From assembly GCF_902374955.1 (NCBI RefSeq), contig NZ_CABKRX010000066.1, positions 1 to 8,778 on the forward strand: a stretch of DNA of 8,778 nt, in the 5' to 3' direction. The notes beneath the pieces were generated by a model. The model was not told the DNA's origin, searched no databases, and saw only the letters and a list, made by a program, of their open reading frames with translations. The position numbers and the translations under genes are program-made. Of this stretch, positions 5,499-8,778 are shown piece after piece. Source of the stretch: Bacillus massilioanorexius. GTDB lineage: Bacteria > Bacillota > Bacilli > Bacillales > DSM-1321. Each line of letters opens with the position of its first letter. The first letter of the stretch is position 1.

Positions 5499-5530
5499 TA
5501 CAATCCAATATAAAATGATTGTATTTTTTT
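5499..5530. promoter_or_regulatory. Dyad with T-run upstream of the alpha/beta hydrolase gene
   Basis: TACAATC (5499-5505) and GATTGTA (5517-5523) form a 7-bp stem with an 11-base loop, followed on the plus strand by seven T's (5524-5530). No plus-strand gene precedes it, so a terminator role has no obvious client. It lies 33 bases before the minus-strand start codon and could be an operator or promoter element for the hydrolase gene. Role undecided. Confidence 0.3.
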
Positions 5531-5685
5531 GTTAGTATTATGTATCTAAAGCAGAATAAAATACTTTAAAATATGTTTTCATCTAAATTGCGATTTAAAT
5601 AAATGGATTATTTAGATTATAAAATTGTAAAAAAACTAGTAGAAAATATTCCTTAGTAGTAACGGAGATTGAAAGATCAAAAACA

Positions 5686-5741
5686 TTCATTGATTACACT
5701 TTATAATACACCTTGTTTTTTACAAAGTATCAATCATTGAA
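5686..5741. repeat. Imperfect 21/22-bp inverted repeat in a 566-bp gene-free gap
   Basis: The arms 5686-5706 (TTCATTGATTACACTTTATAA) share TTCA, TGATT, ACTTT and TAA with the reverse complement of 5720-5741, in the same order, around a 13-base spacer. It would fold as a long hairpin with two small interruptions. The rest of the gap (5467-6032) has no supported gene. The only long frames are AT-rich with no ribosome binding site. It could be a small-RNA hairpin or the remains of a miniature element. Confidence 0.4.
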
Positions 5742-5870
5742 ATTAACCACAAAAGGTTTTTACCTCATTGTATTCATTCAGAAGCAAACGATAAAAGGTA
5801 ATTGATTTCTTTCTATAAATCCATACGATTCACAAAAAATTTATTAAATACAAAATGTTAATGTAAACAT

Positions 5871-5896
5871 AAAGACCAAAGTTTAATTGTCTTTTT
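5871..5896 (+). terminator. Weak plus-strand terminator-like hairpin
   Basis: AAAGAC (5871-5876) pairs with GTCTTT (5889-5894) across a 12-base loop, followed by T's to 5896. The stem is only 6 bp. If real, it would end a short plus-strand RNA from the gene-free gap, such as one carrying the inverted repeat at 5686-5741. Confidence 0.3.
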
Positions 5897-5922
5897 ATAA
5901 CGCATGATGGCACTATGAGGAA

Positions 5923-5949
5923 TAAAAAAAAGAGCTAATCACAGCTCTT
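5923..5949 (-). terminator. Terminator of the nucleotidyltransferase gene
   Basis: On the minus strand AAGAGCT (5949-5943) pairs with AGCTCTT (5936-5930) around a 6-base loop, followed by a T7 run (5929-5923). It lies 84 bases after the nucleotidyltransferase stop codon. Confidence 0.85.
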
Positions 5950-6032
5950 GAGATAGAGATAAAGCTCATGTTTTTCTATGTAATAATTCACAAATATACC
6001 TTTCCGAAAAATACACTAAATTCTAAATAACC

Positions 6033-6587
6033 TTAAGCTTCTATAGATAAGTCAATCCAAATTGTATCCCATTTTTTCTCCTGCATACGTTTACTGTATA
6101 TTGAACGTAACTTGCTACTCTTTTGATAGTAGGGAGTAGGTTTTACAATCTTGTTAAACAAATCCTCTAGTCCATATGGTGCCATTATTTTCAGTTCACA
6201 ATTACACATTTTCACAGCTATTGCAGTAGGTATTTCAGTAAAATGGGCTACGCCATCATAAGAAGAATTAAAAGGTTCAAATCCATTTTTCAAATGCATT
6301 CTTGCTTGATTTTTTACTGACCAGGGCTGGTTGGGAACGATAATTTCTAATTTTTTTTCTAATTCTTTTTCTGTTTCCCACGTTGTATCCATGCTATCAA
6401 AATAAATAACATCAATGTCATTTATTGGTGTATGAATGTTATGTAAAACGTCCCATACTTTATTTCTAATGAGTCCCGCAGAAATCCAAGCATCATTTAC
6501 ATTTAACTTCTCAACAGCTTTTAATAAAGACATTATGTAATCGTCATTTTTTATAATTTCTTTCAACCGACTTTCGTAATTAGTCAC
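6033..6587 (-). CDS. Nucleotidyltransferase family protein (COG3575/DUF925-like), GTG start
   Basis: The 184-residue protein has the pattern of the DUF925/COG3575 nucleotidyltransferase-like family (Pol-beta-type fold by family knowledge; substrate unknown). Visible marks, numbered from GTG: ISAGLIRNKVWD (35-46), the metal-binding-type D-x-D of NDIDVIYFD (Asp57, Asp59), and the family signature QPWSVKNQARMH (87-98). A basic C-terminus with YYQKSSKLRSIYSKRMQEKKW follows. The frame opens at ATG 6626, but that codon lies inside a -10-like TATAAT (6623-6628) and has no ribosome binding site. ATG 6593 has AAGGAG only one base away, whereas GTG 6587 has AAGGAG (6595-6600) at seven bases. GTG 6587 is therefore preferred. 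It is monocistronic with its own terminator. Confidence 0.8.
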   Translation of the reverse strand: MTNYESRLKEIIKNDDYIMSLLKAVEKLNVNDAWISAGLIRNKVWDVLHNIHTPINDIDVIYFDSMDTTWETEKELEKKLEIIVPNQPWSVKNQARMHLKNGFEPFNSSYDGVAHFTEIPTAIAVKMCNCELKIMAPYGLEDLFNKIVKPTPYYQKSSKLRSIYSKRMQEKKWDTIWIDLSIEA

Positions 6588-6622
6588 ATTCATTCTCCTT
6601 AAATTATACTTCCTCTTTTTAA

Positions 6623-6628
6623 GCATTA
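6623..6628 (-). promoter_or_regulatory. -10 box of the nucleotidyltransferase gene
   Basis: A perfect TATAAT on the minus strand places the transcription start near 6616, about 30 bases before the GTG codon and upstream of AAGGAG. The expected -35 position is a poor match, so the promoter may be weak or activator-dependent. It overlaps the ATG that opens the frame, arguing against that ATG as the start. Confidence 0.45.
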
Positions 6629-6809
6629 TAACGTAAAACTTTCTGTAGATTTAGCTGTATAAATTAGTAACATCATATTCAACGATCCTGCTCTGTTATC
6701 ACTATAAAAAAAGTTGCATTCTCTTACACATAATCTACGTCCTGCGACACTACTTTTTTATACAAACATTTATATTTTTAATGATTTTTTAAGGTTTAAG
6801 TACTAATAT

Positions 6810-6842
6810 TTAATCAATCTTTTTCAAAGTAACACCTCCTTT
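6810..6842 (-). pseudogene. Orphan translation start with a full Shine-Dalgarno (relic or 5-codon peptide)
   Basis: On the minus strand AAAGGAGGTG (6842-6833), a near-complete match to the 16S rRNA tail, is followed after five bases by TTG (6827-6825). The frame encodes only M-K-K-I-D before TAA (6812-6810), and no frame continues for any length beyond it. This is either the relic of a lost gene, since MKK is a common start for exported proteins, or a minimal leader peptide. Apart from this, the terminator at 6846-6872 and a weak short frame at 6948, the 6629-7053 gap shows nothing supportable. Confidence 0.4.
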
Positions 6843-6845
6843 GTC

Positions 6846-6872
6846 ACCAGTCTTTTTTAGGCTGGTTTTTTT
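6846..6872 (+). terminator. Orphan plus-strand terminator
   Basis: ACCAGTC (6846-6852) pairs with GGCTGGT (6860-6866), including one G-U pair, around a 7-base loop, with a T7 run at 6866-6872. There is no plus-strand gene upstream in the window as far back as 4320. It may end an unrecognised small RNA, or be left over from a lost gene. Confidence 0.65.
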
Positions 6873-6947
6873 ATTTAATATATTACTTCACAAAAAAAGC
6901 TGTCATTTAGACGACTCTAGGTTAGTGATGATTAAGAGGGTGAATAA

Positions 6948-6980
6948 ATGCTATTCTTAATTCCTTACTCTATTGAATGA
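6948..6980 (+). other. Ten-codon frame with a good ribosome binding site (doubtful)
   Basis: AAGAGGGTG (6934-6942) is followed after five bases by ATG 6948, but the frame encodes only MLFLIPYSIE before TGA. Nothing in the families known to me matches. It could be chance, a decayed gene start or a very small hydrophobic peptide. It is listed because the initiation region is better than random and the gap is otherwise empty. Confidence 0.15.
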
Positions 6981-7053
6981 ACCCTTCTAAGATATAATTT
7001 CTCTTTTAAAAAGATTTTCTTCACGAACTAACACTGACCAGTTCTTCCAAATG

Positions 7054-7085
7054 AAAAAGCTACCGTTCATTCCTCATTGGTAGCT
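7054..7085 (-). terminator. Terminator of the second alpha/beta hydrolase gene
   Basis: On the minus strand AGCTACC (7085-7079) pairs with GGTAGCT (7064-7058) across a 14-base loop, followed by T's to 7054. It starts 32 bases beyond the hydrolase stop codon. Confidence 0.85.
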
Positions 7086-7116
7086 CTCTTTCACATATCA
7101 ACAGTATTCTCTTTGT

Positions 7117-7935
7117 TTAGTAAACTGATTCTTCTATTCTATCTAACCATTCATTGATTAAAGTATTAAACACTTCTGGTTGTTCAATTTGTAAATTATG
7201 CGCCGCTCTATCTAATACAGCAAACGTTCCTCGTGGATACATTTTCATTATTTCAAGTGCATCTTGATAGCCTACAGGGGAATCTTGTCTGCCTAGCAAG
7301 AAAACACTTGGTTTATCAAACTCGGTTTGGTCAATCAAGAAAGAGAATCCATAATTACTTTTAATTTTCTTTAAAAATTTTTCATCTCTTATTTTACAAC
7401 CGCTTAATATTTCCTGGTTATATCTTGACCAAGTGTACTCATCAAGTACACAATTATTCATTTCAAAGCCTTCCAGTTCCTCTTTCGATAACTTTGAAAT
7501 GAATTGCTTATCCATTTTTATTATTTTATATTTCTCGACACCTCTATTTTTTAACAAAGGTACAATAACAGGACAGATAAAAGCTGCACCTAGTAATTGT
7601 TCTTCTTTTCTATTAATCACCCCTCTTGCTATATAGCCACCATAAGATTCACCGATAATAATATATTTTTGGTCAGGAATAATGGTTTGAGTAAAATCCT
7701 GCACTGCCTTTAGCATTTCATCAGAATTACGTATAGAATCATAGTTTTTTGACAGCCCCATACCAGGTAAATCGATATAAATTCGTCGATAACCCATTCT
7801 ATTAGTAAAAACCGGTTCCATACAGCCAGTCATCAATCGATGATCAGGGGAAAAACCATGTATCATTATAATGGGAATACCCTCTCCTAAATCTTTATAA
7901 TAAATTTCTGCTTGCTCCACTTTACAATACGGCAT
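7117..7935 (-). CDS. Alpha/beta-fold hydrolase (272 aa)
   Basis: A soluble serine hydrolase of standard length. Readable elements in order: oxyanion strand IIMIHGF with the usual HG (26-27), IDLPGMGLS (54-62), nucleophile Ser97 in GESYGG (95-100), acid Asp218 in LGRQDSPVG, and catalytic His246 in DRAAHNLQIEQP. The acid and histidine surroundings (GRQD..VG, AAHNLQIEQP) resemble proline-iminopeptidase and haloalkane-dehalogenase-like members of COG0596, but the substrate cannot be named. A cap domain probably lies at about 125-200. The ATG at 7935 follows AAAGAGGGGT (7950-7941) at good spacing. The gene is monocistronic, with its own terminator; the next unit upstream (8057-8161) also ends in a terminator, separating them. 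Confidence 0.88.
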   Translation of the reverse strand: MPYCKVEQAEIYYKDLGEGIPIIMIHGFSPDHRLMTGCMEPVFTNRMGYRRIYIDLPGMGLSKNYDSIRNSDEMLKAVQDFTQTIIPDQKYIIIGESYGGYIARGVINRKEEQLLGAAFICPVIVPLLKNRGVEKYKIIKMDKQFISKLSKEELEGFEMNNCVLDEYTWSRYNQEILSGCKIRDEKFLKKIKSNYGFSFLIDQTEFDKPSVFLLGRQDSPVGYQDALEIMKMYPRGTFAVLDRAAHNLQIEQPEVFNTLINEWLDRIEESVY

Positions 7936-8030
7936 TACTAACCCCTCTTTCTAAAATAGCGACTAATATATAAATATTCCTTTTTACGGAAATTAATTCT
8001 TATGCAAATCTGCTCCGTTTGCGGAATAAG

Positions 8031-8058
8031 AAAAAAGACTGTTTATTTTGACAGTCTT
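8031..8058 (-). terminator. Terminator directly after the small membrane-protein frame
   Basis: On the minus strand AAGACTGT (8058-8051) pairs with ACAGTCTT (8042-8035) around an 8-base loop, followed by a T6 run (8036-8031). The stem overlaps the TAA stop of the 34-residue frame by two bases, which supports that frame being the end of a transcribed gene. Confidence 0.88.
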
Positions 8059-8161
8059 AATCTTCTGCTAATGCACCCGTGTTAGTGTAAGTACATTCAT
8101 ACATAAATTTTGTTATCTTAAAGATTGAAATAACCAAACCTAAGAAAAAGAATATATACAT
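8057..8161 (-). CDS. Small single-pass membrane protein (34 aa), unrecognised
   Basis: ATG 8161 opens a 34-residue frame. It begins MYIFFFLGLVISIFKITKF, a convincing hydrophobic membrane segment (residues 2-15), and is followed by a polar tail containing YECTYTNTG and ending ALAED. The stop codon touches a strong terminator, so the frame occupies the 3' end of a transcript. The ribosome binding site is weak (AAGTATAGAG just before the ATG), and the frame is open for 14 more codons upstream without a standard start. It may therefore be a genuine small protein or the C-terminal remnant of a larger gene. The family is not recognised, and no toxin-type antisense RNA is evident. The adjoining 8162-8302 shows no other gene. 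Confidence 0.45.
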   Translation of the reverse strand: MYIFFFLGLVISIFKITKFMYECTYTNTGALAED

Positions 8162-8302
8162 CTCTATACTTATACCAATATTATGTCTTACGTTCAGTAA
8201 TTTTTATGTTGACTCCTAATCCCCATTGTAAAATGTATATGAACAAAAATAACATTATTTTATTAAATCAAATTTCTTCATATCATAATAATTTTGAGCA
8301 CT

Positions 8303-8337
8303 AAAAATTTATCACCTTCAAAGAAAGGGGATAAATT
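8303..8337 (-). terminator. Terminator of the M20-family hydrolase gene
   Basis: On the minus strand AATTTATC (8337-8330) pairs with GATAAATT (8313-8306). After one mismatch, CCTT/AAGG (8328-8325 with 8318-8315) extends the stem around a 6-base loop, and T's follow to 8303. It lies 31 bases after the M20 stop codon. Confidence 0.8.
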
Positions 8338-8368
8338 AAATACAATGGACTTAAAGAACGAACTATAA

Positions 8369-8778
8369 TCATATATTGTTCTTTTGGAAATCTTGTTTAA
8401 TTTTTTCTAATAAATCTGGTTCAGCTAACGTTGTTAAAATAAAGAAACCTATAATTTTCGCACCGTTTTCGATAACCTCTTTGATATGTCCTGTTTTCAT
8501 TGCATCCACAAATTCTTTTGTATGATGTGCAAAGTAATGATCTGATACAGCTAACATTGGATGAAACGCGGGACAAATATGACTTACGTTACCAATATCA
8601 GAGCTTGCCAACATAGATCCGTCGTCTTCAGAAAAAGGAATATTTAGCTCTTTCATAACAGATCGAATAATTTCAAGTCCAGGTAAATTCAATTTCATAT
8701 CAGAAAAATCAGAACTTATATTATGAAGCTCAACTTGAGTTTGAGTAGCTATAAATTTGTTTCTTATTGAGTTAACCT
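8369..8778 (-). CDS. M20-family metallopeptidase/amidohydrolase, C-terminal part (AbgB-like)
   Basis: The frame is open from the right edge to the TAA at 8369, giving about 136 visible C-terminal residues; ATG 8698 is internal, because the frame continues upstream without a stop (…VELHNISSDFSDM…). The visible part fits the end of the catalytic domain of M20D-type dinuclear zinc hydrolases related to AbgB. It shows MLASSDIGNVSHICPAFHP (the G-S-S/T-D-x-G-N-V-S signature) and HHTKEFVDAMKTG, which should supply the last metal-binding histidine. A C-terminal helix VIENGAKIIGFFILTTLAEPDLLEKIKQDF follows. Such enzymes cleave amide bonds of N-acyl or aminobenzoyl amino acids or dipeptides in the cytosol; the substrate is unknown. 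The N-terminal metal ligands and lid domain lie outside the window. Confidence 0.82.
   Translation of the reverse strand, partial: VNSIRNKFIATQTQVELHNISSDFSDMKLNLPGLEIIRSVMKELNIPFSEDDGSMLASSDIGNVSHICPAFHPMLAVSDHYFAHHTKEFVDAMKTGHIKEVIENGAKIIGFFILTTLAEPDLLEKIKQDFQKNNI

Noticed and set aside
5665..5740. Plus-strand TTG frame of about 23 codons (…TPCFLQSINH)
   Set aside because: The only ribosome-binding-like GGAG is one base from the TTG, and the frame coincides with the inverted repeat; no support as a gene.
6706..6759. A-run/T-run pairing with GTTGCA and TGCGAC between, considered as a hairpin RNA
   Set aside because: The outer and inner stems compete for the same bases and need a wobble pair and bulge; too weak to claim.
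4693..7935. Two alpha/beta hydrolases bracketing a nucleotidyltransferase considered as a biosynthetic or resistance cluster
   Set aside because: Each gene has its own terminator and long gaps separate them; the two hydrolases share little beyond fold motifs, so co-function is not supported.

Overview
The window is AT-rich, with strong AGGAGG-type ribosome binding sites, several TTG/GTG starts and many hairpin-plus-T-run terminators. Together with the gene families present, this points to a low-GC Gram-positive of the Bacillaceae, plausibly the Bacillus cereus group; species cannot be fixed from sequence alone. It reads as a chromosomal accessory region: short, mostly single-gene transcription units with long AT-rich gaps, an insertion-sequence end and gene relics.

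Left part (1-2204). The 3' end of an IS3-family element (about 1-115) is followed by a GNAT acetyltransferase (247-780, +). Facing it is a two-gene operon for a PadR-family repressor (1176-1505, -) and a DUF1048 protein (869-1183, -). A third gene of that operon survives only as a ribosome binding site, a start codon and two codons. Upstream of padR, five copies of a 23-bp dyad operator overlap three promoter-like sites with identical geometry; four of the copies form two abutting pairs created by a 110-bp-offset direct duplication. Next comes a hairpin-rich, apparently non-coding stretch (about 1840-1984) and a symmetrical terminator. It is a candidate structured RNA or the relic of a mobile-element end.

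Middle (2205-4506). A Crp/Fnr-family regulator resembling YeiL (2205-2903, -) is divergent from a concentrative nucleoside transporter (CNT/NupC family). The transporter most likely starts at TTG 3133. A perfect 14-bp palindrome in the shared intergenic region is a candidate operator. The arrangement suggests a self-contained nucleoside-uptake unit under its own regulator.

Right part (4507-8778). This part is almost entirely minus-strand: an alpha/beta hydrolase (4693-5466), a COG3575/DUF925-type nucleotidyltransferase (best start GTG 6587), a second, dissimilar alpha/beta hydrolase (7117-7935), a 34-residue single-membrane-segment protein (8057-8161), and the C-terminal part of an M20-family metallopeptidase/amidohydrolase that runs off the right edge. 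Most units have their own terminator. Gaps of about 500-570 bp hold an imperfect inverted repeat, a relic gene start and orphan terminators, but no convincing additional gene.
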